A stretch of DNA of 64,000 nucleotides from NCBI GenBank assembly GCA_902728285.1, contig CACVBU010000614.1, forward strand, positions 385,098 to 449,097, in the 5' to 3' direction. The notes under the pieces were generated by a model, which did no database searches, was not told the origin of the DNA, and was given only the letters and a program-made list of their open reading frames with translations. The position numbers and the translations under genes are program-made. Shown piece by piece: positions 42,501 through 53,124 of this stretch (the stretch's first letter is position 1; every line of letters starts with the position of its first letter). Origin of the DNA: Clytia hemisphaerica (lineage: Eukaryota > Cnidaria > Hydrozoa > Leptothecata > Clytiidae).

Positions 42501-43893
42501 AAGCCAAACTATCGCATTCAGATTTTCTGTTGCTGTTGAGATCATTTGTGCAATATCCGAGTGGGATGCAATAGTGACCAGAGGAAGTGAACATAAGCTT
42601 TTGAGTTTGTCCAAAAATTGTGACGTTGTCGTGGATGAAATCAATATTCATTTCAGCCTTTTTCATGGCATCTTTGCTCAAAAGTAAAGGTAAGTCTCCA
42701 TCGATGACATCAGTTTCGATAAATACATTCTTTCCTCCAATGTATGCTGGTACCTTTACTTTCTTCAAGGATTCCACACTATCTCCATTGCCAAACTTGA
42801 AGCTTGTGCTGCTTTTGAATTCCTTCACAGTTGATAGTTGATTTTTGTCCAGTGTCTCTAGATAGCATCCAAGCCACGTTTTTCCACATACATTCTTAGT
42901 ACATCCAGAGTCCAACACTGCTGTGCCAAGGGTTTCTCCAACAAACTGCTTTAAAGTGTCACTAAATAAGGCTATCTCGTCATCTTCTTTGCTCTTGTTC
43001 TTGTGCTTCATTAGATTGTCATATGAATCAGGACAATCCCTGGCCCAATGAAACACTGATCCACAAACCATACAAGTTGAAGGAGCACCGTCTGGTCCAG
43101 ATGGGTTTCGTCTTGGTTTTCCATCTTGATGTCTTCTTTCCGCACCACCATGCTGTCCACGACCTCCTCTACCTCTAAAATTGAATCGTCCACGATTAGG
43201 TCGAGATCTTCCACCACGATTTGATCTATCACGGTAATTTCCATAGTAAACTTCTTCTGCTTCCTCGTCTCTGCTTGTTGTCTCAAATGTCATCTCATCT
43301 CGAGACTCAAACTTCACCTGATTGTTTACAGCTCCTACATCCTTGCTCTTGTTTGAAGATACCGAGAGGCTCAAATCTCCAAAAACCTTGCGTAGTTGGT
43401 CTTTCATTGAATTGTAAGATAGCTCAGTCATTGTTGCTCTAATTAACTTTTCGTGTGAATCTGAGATGTTTGCATTATTGAGGAACTCGTACGCTAAGAT
43501 ACCATCAGGAAGAATCATTTCGTAAGCTTTGGCTTTGTTGTACAGGCGTTCAAACTCGACAACAAAATCTGCAATTGGCATATCATTGGGTCGTTTAAAC
43601 TTCCGAAAACTGTCATATGCTTGAAACGAGAGTTGCAGCTTATCTTTGAGATACAGTTTATCTAGTTGTGCAAGCACCTTGCTCACACCATCATCTTTAT
43701 TTAACTCGTCCACCTCTAACTCCAGCGCAGCTTCCCTTGCTTTGCCTTCAAGAGATAATAAAATTGCCAAGCCCTGCTTCTTCTTCTCCAACGAAGTGAA
43801 GAGCTGCCAAATGGTTATTTCCTTCTTCCAGTTTTCGTAAGGAACATCCTCCTTCAATGCCGGCGGGGCTTTGATATCATTCTTGTTTGCCAT
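39508..43893 (-). CDS. Ty1/copia Gag-Pol polyprotein (1461 aa), intact
   Basis: A single frame from ATG 43893, 30 bp after the 5' LTR, to the stop at 39508-39510. Residues 1-180 are Gag. An R-G-G-rich stretch (about 222-250) precedes zinc knuckle C274-x2-C277-x4-H282-x4-C287. The protease motif is D-S-G at 328-330. Integrase has the zinc-binding H483, H488, C516 and C519, and catalytic D549, D607 and E643 (35 residues between the last two). A hydrophilic linker (about 810-960) follows. RT has D-V-R-A-A-F-L-Q-G-K (Asp1071) and H-V-D-D-F (Asp1156-1157). RNase H has D1309, E1357, D1391 and Q-L-A-D-C-L-T-K near 1438-1445. No key residue is missing. Gag and Pol share one frame, as in Drosophila copia. 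The product should make cytoplasmic virus-like particles, copy element RNA and integrate the DNA. No envelope gene is present. Confidence 0.97.
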   Translation of the reverse strand: MANKNDIKAPPALKEDVPYENWKKEITIWQLFTSLEKKKQGLAILLSLEGKAREAALELEVDELNKDDGVSKVLAQLDKLYLKDKLQLSFQAYDSFRKFKRPNDMPIADFVVEFERLYNKAKAYEMILPDGILAYEFLNNANISDSHEKLIRATMTELSYNSMKDQLRKVFGDLSLSVSSNKSKDVGAVNNQVKFESRDEMTFETTSRDEEAEEVYYGNYRDRSNRGGRSRPNRGRFNFRGRGGRGQHGGAERRHQDGKPRRNPSGPDGAPSTCMVCGSVFHWARDCPDSYDNLMKHKNKSKEDDEIALFSDTLKQFVGETLGTAVLDSGCTKNVCGKTWLGCYLETLDKNQLSTVKEFKSSTSFKFGNGDSVESLKKVKVPAYIGGKNVFIETDVIDGDLPLLLSKDAMKKAEMNIDFIHDNVTIFGQTQKLMFTSSGHYCIPLGYCTNDLNSNRKSECDSLALFGSTNSVEEKKGMMQKLHRQFSHAPYHRIKSLLKDAGVDDQENIDVLKKVCESCKICQVYKKTPQRPVVGLSMAHHLNETVAMDLKEWKEGSSKTWFLHLVDHATRYSASSVIKSKKKEVIVGQLFDIWIKIFGYPNKFLVDNGGEFDNQEFQDFCENLNIKIKTTAAESPWSNGLVERHNGIIGENVTKIVRDVDCELRIALSWAVSAKNALHNIHGFSPNQLVFGRNPNFPSVLTDKLPALEGKTTSEVVRDNLNAMHSARKAFVASEASEKIRRALRHNVGSSVDVKYVTQDSVYYKRKNDPKWKGPGTVIGQDGQQVLVKHGSVYVRVHPCRLMLEKSEVQYNPPRNQEDVPNPDAPSTPRQLPQGVDSDSDDDDTQEITPTNNVEQQTEENGIARSVAGQMQDSVVQKNVTLPKPKQKVKYLPRDDTNWKTVEVISRAGKANGKYKHWLNIKNEDNTVECIDWKNSVQEWHPNESSDEEANGINGAIIEDSQEAETVFYSVNGMDVDPVLLNESKEKELANWRRNNVYQEVPDAGQKCVSTRWVFTEKFIDGKKSIKSRLVARGFEEDSSFQVNSPTCSKEALRLASTLMMTNGWKCNSIDVRAAFLQGKQIDRDVFIKPPPEVENKNIWKLNVCVYGLSDAPRAWYLRVKEVLASLGARCCKHDAGLFYSHKNGSLQGIIVIHVDDFFWGGTMDFVQKVIQPFKQTFEIGTEETGSFKYLGLNITQTKNGIQIEQTRYCQSIKPIPVSKERKTQRNLPLGSGETKQLRMLVGQMNWAATQTRPDILFDCCELASKMKNATVADILDANKVLKKLQNDVMIKLPPLKDINHLKFVVHSDASYANLNDGGSQGGYIILLSDDISKKLSPIAWQSKRIKRVVKSTLAAEMLALVEAAESCYWLQSILNEVLGTEGCRIECYIDSQSLYNAANSTTSLSDKRLRVDVAIIREMLQNNEISKLVWVPSKSQLADCLTKKGANTSSIVNVLTTNQL

Positions 43894-43908
43894 AGTGGAT
43901 CGTTGTTC

Positions 43909-43920
43909 CCTCTGCTACCA
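43909..43920 (-). other. Primer-binding site for initiator tRNA-Met
   Basis: On the minus strand TGGTAGCAGAGG lies two bases after the 5' LTR and is complementary to the tRNA 3' end CCTCTGCTACCA. The decayed copia element has the same site. Confidence 0.9.
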
Positions 43921-43922
43921 AA

Positions 43923-44157
43923 TGTTAAATAGGTATTTACCAACCTAGTGATTGCTGATCCTTGCTTGACCGGATGCAATATAAACCAATATAATAAGTC
44001 TTCCCAACAGAAGACTTGATGAACACAATCCAACTTGAACCAACACAAGAATCAATATGAACGTTTACCATTTACAGATTACACATAAAGCCCCACTGGC
44101 TATCATATATTATTGTTTATCACTTTGTATTATTCATCTATAAGGTAGAGATTAACA
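43923..44157 (-). repeat. 5' LTR of the intact copia element
   Basis: 235 bp, same sequence as 38960-39194. The hairpin is at 43996-44017. As the 5' LTR it should hold the promoter and RNA start; a TATTATATTGG stretch on the minus strand is a TATA-like candidate. Confidence 0.95.
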
Positions 44158-44162
44158 TATTT

Positions 44163-45000
44163 AAGTTCATAAAAAACTGAATAAAAAGGTGTTGGATTTT
44201 TAACAGCTCTATTGTGAGATGATAGCTTTGTTGATCAAAATGAGAAAAAGCTTGCCGGAACAAGCACAAAATCCTATATTTTTAAGGGCCCCCTCTCATA
44301 AAATCATCAATGGATTAAAAAAAAAATCTATATTACGATTAGGTAACCTTTAAATTAATCATCCATCAGAATTTGAAAGCCCCCTCCCTTTTAGACGTAA
44401 AGATTTCTAATGAAGAAATTTTCAAGGAAAATGTGCTGAAACTCTCAAAATTAGCAATATGTTTGCCCAAAAATACACCGATATGAAATCATAGAACTAT
44501 TGTAACCTTACTACGAGAAAATTATTTTTGTATCGCGTTTGAACAAGAACTTTTTGCATAAAATGTTTATTTCAATCAGGATAACATTCTCACTTCTGTT
44601 CTTATAAATTTACATTTCGGATTTTTTTGCTTCCAATGATAGTAAATCAAAGAAAACCTATTTGAATGAAAATATAAAAGAATTTAACGATAACTTAGGC
44701 CATTACCGAGTCATTTATTCTCCATCTATTTCTTATTACCTCCATGCTAAGATGGTACCCTACTTTCATGCAAAAAATCAGAAAAAATTAATGATCCAAT
44801 TTTTCACCGGTTTTTTAGCCGTTTTTTGGCGCAAAATTTGCCCTAAAAATTTTATTTTCAAAAATCGGGCTCCGTCACATTTTGGCCATGGCCATTTTCC
44901 ACCTTAATACCAAAAGTCAAAAGATTCCTATGATTCAATCCTGAGAAAAGTTGGTAACAGACTAACGGACGAACAAACATAGGATAATTTGGGGCAAATT
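44163..45000. repeat. Dispersed repeat remnants right of the copia insertion
   Basis: AT-rich. From about 44680 it matches the families at 37.6-38.1 and 33.7-34.4 kb (TTTCATGCAAAAAATCAGAA, ATCGGGCTCCGTCACATTTT, AACAGACTAACGGACGAAC). 44163-44680 shows nothing recognised. Confidence 0.55.
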
Positions 45001-45643
45001 GTTTCGCTGCTATTTTTCACATCTTTGCCCCAAGTGCCACCAGGTTCCAAATTGTTTCTACAAAATGTGTCTAAAAGTGGCAAAAGTGCTTACATTTTTG
45101 TCACCTAATTCCAAATGATCGTTTGTGTCCTTTGTGTTAAATTCTCAATCTCCACTAAGCAAAAAACAAATTTGTTTTGTTTCGCCAGTTTGTGTGAAAA
45201 GTGGTAAACAAAATGGCAGCTTTCGAATGCATAAATTTGATTTTAATTTTGCATTAATTATCCGTCGCTATGTAACTAGAGAATAAATTTATTCAAAGAT
45301 GGCAGAAGGCATAATTTATGTTGTACCAATTGAAAATGTAATATAAAGACTTAGAATAAGGCTCTGTTGCCGTCGGAATTTTACCTTAATTTTAGAAGGA
45401 ATGTGGTCTCGTTTTTACACATTGCCTGACACAAGTTAGCTGAAGGAGCCACTTTTCACACTTTTTAAAAATGTTTCAACATGATAGCGACAGAAGTGGG
45501 AACAAGGGCAAAAGTGGCAAAAGTGTAAGAGAATCAATTTGCCCCTTTATAGGACCTCCACCGGGGCTGGTCCAAAAAAAAACAAAAATGTTGAATAAAA
45601 TTACTCATTCCATAATCCACAAAATGAACATCGTATCCATCAA
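45001..45643. other. No gene seen
   Basis: AT-rich; GACCTCCACCGGGG at about 45550 resembles the repeat-family end near 34365. Nothing else. Confidence 0.4.
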
Positions 45644-45715
45644 CAACAGTATCTATCATTCAAGCCGAACTCAATGCATCCTGCATGAGTAGGGCTTGAA
45701 TGATAGACACTGTTG
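45644..45715 (+). repeat. 72-bp near-perfect hairpin
   Basis: Arms CAACAGTATCTATCATTCAA... and its complement match at 22 of 23 positions (45644-45666, 45693-45715). The inner loop can pair further as ACTCAATGCA/TGCATGAGT, leaving a tiny terminal loop. The size is like a microRNA precursor, but a small MITE core would look the same. Confidence 0.6.
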
Positions 45716-45794
45716 ACAAAGGTTGCTTGACGCTTTTCAATCATCTAAAATGTTAGAAACTAACTACTAAATGTTGGAAACTTAGCTTTGATTA

Positions 45795-46510
45795 TGTCAT
45801 TAAAATGAGGATTCTGACTTGTATATTTACCAGAATTAAACGATTTTTGTTTATTTTGAAAGAATGATGATTATACTTTAAAATGAGAATGTTTTTGATG
45901 GTTCGAGACAACTTCAAAATAACATATTTGCGCCTGAAGGAAATATTTCAACACCAAATTTAGATTTAGATAACTATAGCTCCTTGGTTATTGAAACTAA
46001 GTTATGAAAATGGGTATAGGAAACTTACTACACCTAAAGTATATGGCCCCCAAAACGGAGACGGCCCCAAAAACGGAGGTTTTCATTAAAATGAAGATTC
46101 TGACTTGTAGATTTATCAGAATTTAACGATTTGTGTTTATTTTGAAAGAATGATGGTTATACTTAAAAATGAGCATGTTTTTGCTGGTTTGAGACAGATT
46201 CAAAATAGTATATTTTCGTCTGAAGGAAATATTTTAACACCAGAATTGGATAAAAATTGCATTCACTCTAGCTCCTTGGACATTGAAAATAAGTTATGAA
46301 AACGGGGTATAGGAAACTTTCTACACCTAATGCAGTTCAGAAAATGCAAATACATTTGTGACTTTAGCGGCTGGGTAAAAGATATAGCATCTTGAAGGTC
46401 AACCAGTATTTTGGGACCCTAGAATCAGCATTGATAAAACCTAGAATTTCTGAATAAAAGAAACAGCAAAAAATCTTGGAATTCCATTCCTATCAGCTTG
46501 AGTTAATAGC
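45795..46510. repeat. Two partial copies of the TATGGCCCCC TIR family
   Basis: 45795-46030 and 46036-46510 are head-to-tail copies of the interior and left end of the element at 28701-29959 (GAAGATTCTGACTTGTAGAT, AGTATATGGCCCCCAAAACG). Only the second keeps a recognisable TIR. No right ends. Confidence 0.8.
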
Positions 46511-46514
46511 TTTA

Positions 46515-47490
46515 AAACAAACAAGCTAGATGCTGAATGGACTACCTGAGGATGAAAGTTAAATAGCAATGCAGGAAAAATGAAAAAAAATCAGTCAGAA
46601 AATATAGCGTTTAGCAAAAATGCATAACGCAATAAATTCATCATTGATTGTTGATGGGGGGAGAGGGAAGGGTTGTAGGGAAAAAATAAATAGAAAGTTC
46701 TTGTCGCAAAAATCAGTTTTATCGACAATTGAATCATGCTTGTTGATGGTGAGCATTGTTATCGATAATGTTTTTGTGTAAAAAACATAGAAATACATAT
46801 AAGGAAAAAATCCAATGAAAATCTGCAAACACGGCGATTTACGGCATTTTCAAACAAGAAAAAAATGTTCTCAAAAATCGAACTCAGCCATGTTGTTTTG
46901 AGCGTTGCGAATACGCATCTTTCTGCAAAAAATCTGAAAATACTAGGGATGAAAATTCGAGAAAATGTAAAAAAAAAATGGTTTTTCCGGCATATTTCTG
47001 GCATTTTCGGCCGGAAAATTTTTTTTTTGAAAACCGGGCTCCCTCACATTTTAGGTATTGTCATATTGCGTCAGTGTGCAAATTTCATAAAAAAATATAA
47101 AGTACAGCTCAAGAAATTCAAGAAATACTGTTTTTCCAGCAATAGGTTGTTCCGGCAATTTTTAAATAGCCCCAGCTTCAAAAATCTATTTCATTGAAAA
47201 TTGAAACATGCTTGATGATGGGCATTACTATTAAAATGTTTTTGAATGAAAAACAACCAATTATACGAAAAAAATCCAATGAAAATCTAGAAGACAGCGA
47301 TTTCCGGCGGAAATTTTCTACCAGAAAAATTTTTTTCTAAAAAATTGGACTCGGCCATGTTTTGGGCATTGTTTAGCTCTGTCACATTTAGGGCATTACC
47401 ATTTTGCATCTTTGTGCCAAAAATCAGGAAAAACTAATGGGCCAATCTCGAGAAAAGTTGGTAACGAACTAACGAACTAACGAACGGACG
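46515..47490. repeat. Dispersed repeat family with CCGGCATTTTCGGCCGG blocks (second copy)
   Basis: Matches 32385-32795 and 33719-34340 in the same order and orientation, with the GACGAACGAACTAACG-type tail near 47465-47490. It lacks the TA-flanked insertion found in the other copy. Confidence 0.7.
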
Positions 47491-47498
47491 AATTGACC

Positions 47499-47549
47499 AC
47501 AATGCTTTGCGCGGAAAAAAGGTGAAATTATTTCCGCACAAAGCATTGT
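47499..47549. repeat. 51-bp hairpin
   Basis: ACAATGCTTTGCGCGGAAA and the complement of ACAATGCTTTGTGCGGAAA around a 13-base loop; one mismatch. Confidence 0.85.
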
Positions 47550-47879
47550 AGGCAATTCTTGGACGTCAAATCTGAGTTTTCACGTTGACCCAATTTAGCG
47601 ACCCATCATTCGTGAAGATCAGCCTCCAAGCTGGCGAGAGAATTTTTGAAAGGTCAGCTTGAGGCCGCTCTTTTAGCGGCCCTTCTTGAGCAAGACACTT
47701 CAAATTCAATGTCCAAAAAAGTCTGGTTCAAAAAAACTCATTCCTCAAAAGTACGATCTTTTTCGAAAAGTGGAATTAAAGAGACGTCAATAACGTTTAG
47801 CATTTTAAAATCTTTCGATATGAGCCATATATGAATCGATAAATTCTATCGCTAGAAATAATAAGGTTATATCGAAGCA

Positions 47880-48150
47880 ATTGGTCGCGAAGAAAGCGAT
47901 TTGATAAAACTAAGCATAAGAGACGCTTGTGAAAGAAAGCGAGTTGATAAAACTAAGTGAGTTGATAAATCTAAGCATAAAAGACACTCGTGAAAATTAC
48001 GGAGAAAGCGAGTTGACAAAACTAAGCATAAGAGATGCTTGTGAAAATTACGAAGAAAGGGAGTTGATAAAACTAAGCCATAAGAGTCGATCGTTAAAAT
48101 TACGAAGAAAGTGACTTGATAAAACTGAGCATAAGAGATGCATTTAACAG
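47880..48150. repeat. About 51-bp tandem repeat (about 5 copies)
   Basis: Units contain GAGTTGATAAAACTAAGCAT and AGAGACGCTTGTGAAAATTA, then CGAAGAAAGC. The unit shares its frame with the 50-bp array at 54004-54450. Confidence 0.9.
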
Positions 48151-48239
48151 TACAAAGAAATTCAGAAAACTAGCAATGTAGAAAACGAGTTGATATTTGT
48201 TGACTATTCTTGTTAAAACATGACGACTGATAGCAACAA

Positions 48240-49442
48240 CCTAATAAAATAGATAGACCAGTATCCTATTGAAATGATCTGCGTAAGAAAAATAAAAATT
48301 TAGTGATTTTTTGCATCTTTAAAATGCCATTCCGAGTGCAAAAGCATTTTTTTAAGATTAGCTATTGGTTGATATTGATCACATGACCTAAATTTTGTGA
48401 ATATGTTCTTAATTTCAAGTCAAACTTTTAGGCTTAAAAATTAGTAAACATTGTCAAAATTCTAACATTTGTATTTGGATAGTGTTTGTGTTTTCTATCT
48501 TAAGAACGCACCATGAACGCACATTTATTTTCTTAGTTTGAGTCTTTCAAAAATGTTTATGTTCTTAAAGAAAATGCGCTGAAAAGCGCAACAGTGTTGT
48601 CGAAAAATATTGAAAAATATCTTGTCAGAAAGATGTTTAAAAATGCGATCTGACTTAAAAAAAATCGAAAATTATGTTTATGGTCAGTAGAAACAGGGGG
48701 GGGTCTTGCAGTTACTCCTTGACACTATGTGGAGTAACTGCAATTTTGGACATTTTCTACAGACACCACCACCCTTGCAGTTATTCCATAGTGTACTAAC
48801 TGATTTTACCCTCAAAATTGGTGTATACCACCCCCAAAAATGCCAAATTTGGCAATTTTTTCACTGAATTCCTCATTTTTGATACCATTTCACTGGGTAC
48901 GTCTTATTAACGACCGTTCAAGAGTTAAATATCTCAGTCATTTTCCAAATTTGTTAAAATATTTCTCATGCCTTGATTGAAGAAAAAAATTTGATTTTTT
49001 TTTGACTTTTGAAAAAAATGTTTTGAATTTTTTTGCTTCTGAAATTTTTTAAAAACCTAAAATTTTAAGTGAAAAATTGAAAAATGTGCTCACTTAGTAC
49101 ACCATATCCTACCAAAATCGACAATTTTGGGCTTAGGCACCACCCATGTTGCAGTTAGTCCACTGGTGGAGTAACTGTTTTCCCAAATTTTGGTTTATAT
49201 ACCACCACGGTAGTAATTGTCATAGTGTTTATATAATAACTGCATGACCCCCCCCTGGTAGAAATTCGATATAATTGATTTCACACCATTTAGAGATGCT
49301 TGTAAAAAGTCTAATTTCTTTGTAATAATGACTTACGGGGACAGCAGAAAGACAGCAAGATGAAAGAATACAAAATGAATAGAAAACAAAAGATTTCTAA
49401 GAGCCATTGCATGAAGTTCTTGGTCCATTTATTTTATTAAGT
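48240..49442. repeat. Dispersed repeat, copy interrupted by a MITE
   Basis: 48240-48693 plus 49265-49442 correspond to 36213-36849. The insertion at 48694-49257 with a duplicated GTAGAAA accounts for the size difference. Confidence 0.85.
48694..49257. mobile_element. CAGGGGGGGGTC MITE with 7-bp TSD and known empty site
   Basis: CAGGGGGGGGTC at the left, GACCCCCCCCTG at the right. GTAGAAA is duplicated at 48687-48693 and 49258-49264, and occurs once in the uninterrupted copy at about 36665. CAGTTACTCC and GGAGTAACTG repeats lie near the ends. 564 bp, no frame. Confidence 0.95.
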
Positions 49443-50041
49443 CGTCACTGATAGTCGAAAATTTTGCCTTTTGTATGATTATTAAATAGATAAAATAAAG
49501 AATTAAAAGCCCGAGGTACATAGAGCCATATCTGGTAAAGTTCAAAGAGAGCACAATAATCAACATAAATCTTTATAGACTTACTAGTTGTACTAGAACA
49601 GATACTAAAACCTTAAGGTTGTCAAAAAAAATTTTCAGTCAAAGTGGAAGAAAAGTTACTGGATTTCATTTTGGTAAAGTCGCAATCTTAAAATCTTTTT
49701 ATGATCCAGAGTTATATAACCATTTAAATTTCAAAACAAAGTTCGTCTTATGATGGATTATTTACTCAAATAATTGTCTCTTTCGGAAACAACAAAGACA
49801 AAAGAGAGAATTCAGCTGATGTTTATTCTCACCTCTATTGAATAGTAATATTTTTGACACATTTCATTACTCAAATAAACAGCAATCATCTCGTTAAAAA
49901 TTTCAAATTGATGTAGAATAAAACAAAATTTTACCACACCATACTACTTTTAACGAAGTTAAAGTCACACATAGCATTTAGATATCGACTTCATTCTTTT
50001 TATGAGATTCCCAAAAGATCTAACTTAAAAAGTGTCTTAGG
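49443..50041. other. No feature seen
   Basis: AT-rich, nothing recognised. Confidence 0.4.
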
Positions 50042-50229
50042 ATAGACCTTTTTTAAAAGAGGCAACCCTGTTGAATAATTAGTGTAGTCAAGCATAAAAA
50101 CAATGATACAGCCATGCATAATTACTGTTTCATGCATATTATAATAATTATGCATGGCTATATCATTGTTTTTTTTTTGCTGGACTACATAATTATTCAA
50201 CAGGGTGGCCTCATTAAAAAAAGGTCTAT
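50042..50229. mobile_element. 188-bp palindromic MITE
   Basis: Arms of about 85 bp: ATAGACCTTTTTTAAAAGAG, CCCTGTTGAATAATTA and AACAATGATA...GCCATGCATAATTA are each matched in reverse at the right. The motif TGTTGAATAATTA also appears in the outer repeat at 51511-51537. Confidence 0.85.
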
Positions 50230-51502
50230 TTTATTTCTAACCGAGTTGTTTTTCCTCAATTTACAGATAACTGAAAAAATCACATTTAATTAGTATATGT
50301 AATCACATGATAACGAGTGCAATTCGAATATAATTGCACGAGTGATTTTTTTGTTATTAATTTTCCGAGTCTGAAAGGACGAGGAAAATTAGAAACAAAA
50401 AAAATCACGAGTGCAATTTTCGAATTGTACGAGTTATTATGTGATTACGAGCTAATCGCACAATGGCTGTCACTACTTTTTCCCAGTTAGAAAAGTAAAT
50501 TACAGAAATTATACTGAGAGTTTTATATTTTTCTCTTCTCTTTATGTCTTTCTTTTATTGTTGTTTATTTATTTTCTCTCTCACAAAATAAATTTCGAAT
50601 GCAATTAAAACGTTCGATGCAAAAAAAATGTAAGAAAAAATATTAAAATCAATTTTGTAAACATTGGCGCGGCATTGAAGAGTGTGATTAACGATTAATT
50701 GCTCTCTACAGGATGCAATTAACAATTAGATTAATTGCTCTCTTTGAGGGCGTGCCAAATAAGAAAAAATAACCCATCGTGCGATTATACTTTTTTATCT
50801 ATATTTTTACAGAATTTAGGATTTAAATAGTTAAAGTCAATCCCAAAAAAATCATAAGACACTTTTTTAGTTCAATCTATTGGGAAAATAGTATCGAAAT
50901 TATTTTTTTCAAAATTCCAAAAGCTATGGGTGACTTTAACTTCTTTGAAGTAGGCAAGGTTAAAATTCTTAAGATTTTAATTATATCCTGCACAGTTTTT
51001 TAAATTCAGCTGAAACTTTTACCATTAGAAAGAGAATATTATTGGCTTTCAGAAAATATATACTTTTGATATATAAAAATTTGATGTTCTAAAGATATGA
51101 TCAATTAAAGAGAATGTGTCAAGAAAGGTGAACACATACCTTAAAATTTCTGTTTTATCAAAATTTATACACACAAAATTATCTTTCCAACAAGATACTA
51201 CTTTTAATTAACAAAAAATAAATAAAATCACTTCTAACAATATTCTGTTCTATTTCAGAACAGGTAGACTTGATAGACTTGATCTACTTTAGTCAAAGAA
51301 TCTGGCTCTGACTCTTTCTGTTATACTCTTGAAGAGAGGGGCAGATAATACCTGCAGACCCCTTCTATTAAGTGACATAATTATGAACCTTTTTGTTGAA
51401 AAAATGTTTGTCTTTTCATATTTGAGACATTCATCGTCTTTTTACTTTTTGAGTGATGTAGAGAATTTCCCCTAGTGACACACTGTCATATTGAATAGAC
51501 CT
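50230..51502. other. No gene seen
   Basis: AT-rich. A broken inverted match (TCGTGCAATTATATTCGAAT type, about 50290-50460) surrounds a GAGTGATTTTTTTG block; nothing else. Confidence 0.35.
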
Positions 51503-51539
51503 TTTACTACCTAGTTAGGATGTCATGTTGAATAATTAA

Positions 51540-52264
51540 AGGGGAACTAAACATTTTTTTGAAAATACCTAAATCACATCACATACTTCCAAGGAATGAC
51601 CTCTGAAAATATTTTTCTCTAAAAGCTTCTCTATCAAAAGATATAGCTCTTTATGTTTACAGAAAATCTAATCTTTTTAAACCAATGCGTATTTTGTTAG
51701 GGGAATAGGCCGAGCCATCTGTTTGACGTAAACACGTTCAGAAAGTAATTGGAAAGCTCTTACTTTTAGTTGATAGAGAACCTTTAACTTTTTTAGTGTA
51801 GCCATAACTTTTTATCCACAAATAGTTTAACCAAGAGACAGAATTCATTAAAAAGCCATTTTTGAGTGGAGTAAAACTATGTTTGAACTTTCGAAAACAA
51901 GTGAGTGAAAATGATTTTAGAGTTGATTGAAAAAATTGAACTTTTTATTGGAATAAGCTGAAAACCCCAAATTTAGTCCATGTCCAAAAATGATTTTACT
52001 ATCTTCCTATTATTTCTTGTTCACGAAATATCAAGCTTTAAAGTCATTACATACACAAAATTCATAGAAAATATGAGCGATATGACGTCACAAACATGTG
52101 TAAAGTGGGGGTTCATTTTAAACAAATTAAACGTTTTTTAAAAAAGGTTTTATACAAAATAGGAAAGACATTGAGAGTGAAAATTATATTTTTTCAAAGT
52201 TATACTGTGTTGTGTAGTTCTTGGAGACAAAAAAGCATGACCTCAAAAAATGTTTACTTCCCCT
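51540..52264. mobile_element. TTAA-flanked MITE, AGGGGAACTAAAC ends
   Basis: TTAA at 51536-51539 and 52265-52268; the ends AGGGGAACTAAACATTTTTT and the near complement at the right are inverted. TTAA target sites are typical of piggyBac-type elements. 725 bp; a 64-codon frame inside is not convincing. Confidence 0.8.
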
Positions 52265-52620
52265 TTAAAATTCAAGCATCAAAACAGTGATAAGAAACAC
52301 GAATGTACACTTAATAAAATAACTATGCATTATATGTCAACAGGGCTCGAAATAACTATATTTAGGTGGTCAGACACACTGTCCGATCAAAAATTGATTT
52401 GGGTCTGACATGTCCTTAAGGCTTTTAAAGTAAAATGGGTCGGACATGTCCGATTGATTTTTATGTGGGGTATACTTCAAGTCTAATACAAACTTCTGAT
52501 AGAATTTTACATTGATCACGAAGAAGCTAAACAAATGTCAATTAATGGTCAGAAGCCAATGATTTTTACTTGAAGCATGCTTTCATTTGTTGAGAAAAAG
52601 CATCACACAAAATGAATATC

Positions 52621-53124
52621 TAAAGCTAAGGGGACACGGAAACAATTTTTGTGCAATTGCAACAAAAACAAATTGTCGCAATCGCAATAAAATTTTACAC
52701 CGTGTCGCATAGGCCTAGCACCCGAAACAAAATCATAAAAATGAAATCAAAGCAACTCCACCATTTTGAACTCATGTCTTGCGTGTTAAAAATGGGAAGA
52801 TTATGTCATAATTTGTTTTGAGTTGTATAAACCACTTTGATTGGGTAAAATAAAAAAATGTTGCAAAAAATCTTCTCAAGGTGAGGGGACACGAGGGTTT
52901 TTGTATAATTCTCAATTGCAACATGAAAATTTTGTTGCAGAAACAAAAATAAAATTCAAATCGATTTGAATTTTTTTGTTTCAGCAACAAAAACTTTTAG
53001 CGAAAAAAGTTGCCAATCAAGGAGATTTAACGTGGGGACACAGTGAAACATATTTATGCGATTGCAACAAAAAATGTTTTTGTTGCAATCGCATAAAAAT
53101 TGTTTTTGTGTCCCAGTAGCTTTA
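52621..53124. mobile_element. TIR element with GGGGACAC and TTGCAACAAAA repeats
   Basis: TAAAGCTAAGGGGACACGG at the left and the complement of TAAAGCTACTGGGACACAAA at the right, continuing CAATTTTT.TGC.ATTGCAAC. Two more GGGGACAC units lie inside. No TSD fixed. Confidence 0.7.

Larger units (their letters stand above)
38960..44157 (-). mobile_element. Intact Ty1/copia LTR retrotransposon (5198 bp)
   Basis: Minus-strand element with 5-bp TSD TATTT (38955-38959 and 44158-44162). The two LTRs are both 235 bp and read as identical. It has an initiator tRNA-Met primer site, a polypurine tract and one uninterrupted polyprotein frame. All expected domains are present in copia order. Identical LTRs imply recent insertion. 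It landed in a dispersed repeat whose parts are seen on both sides (38835-38870 and 44712-44745 are inverted to each other). Confidence 0.95.

Noticed and set aside
38960..44157. Endogenous virus with an envelope gene
   Set aside because: No envelope frame; domain order (integrase before RT) is that of copia retrotransposons.
47665..47681. GCCGCTCTTTTAGCGGC hairpin as a histone-mRNA 3' stem-loop
   Set aside because: Stem and loop do not match the histone consensus, and no histone frame lies upstream.
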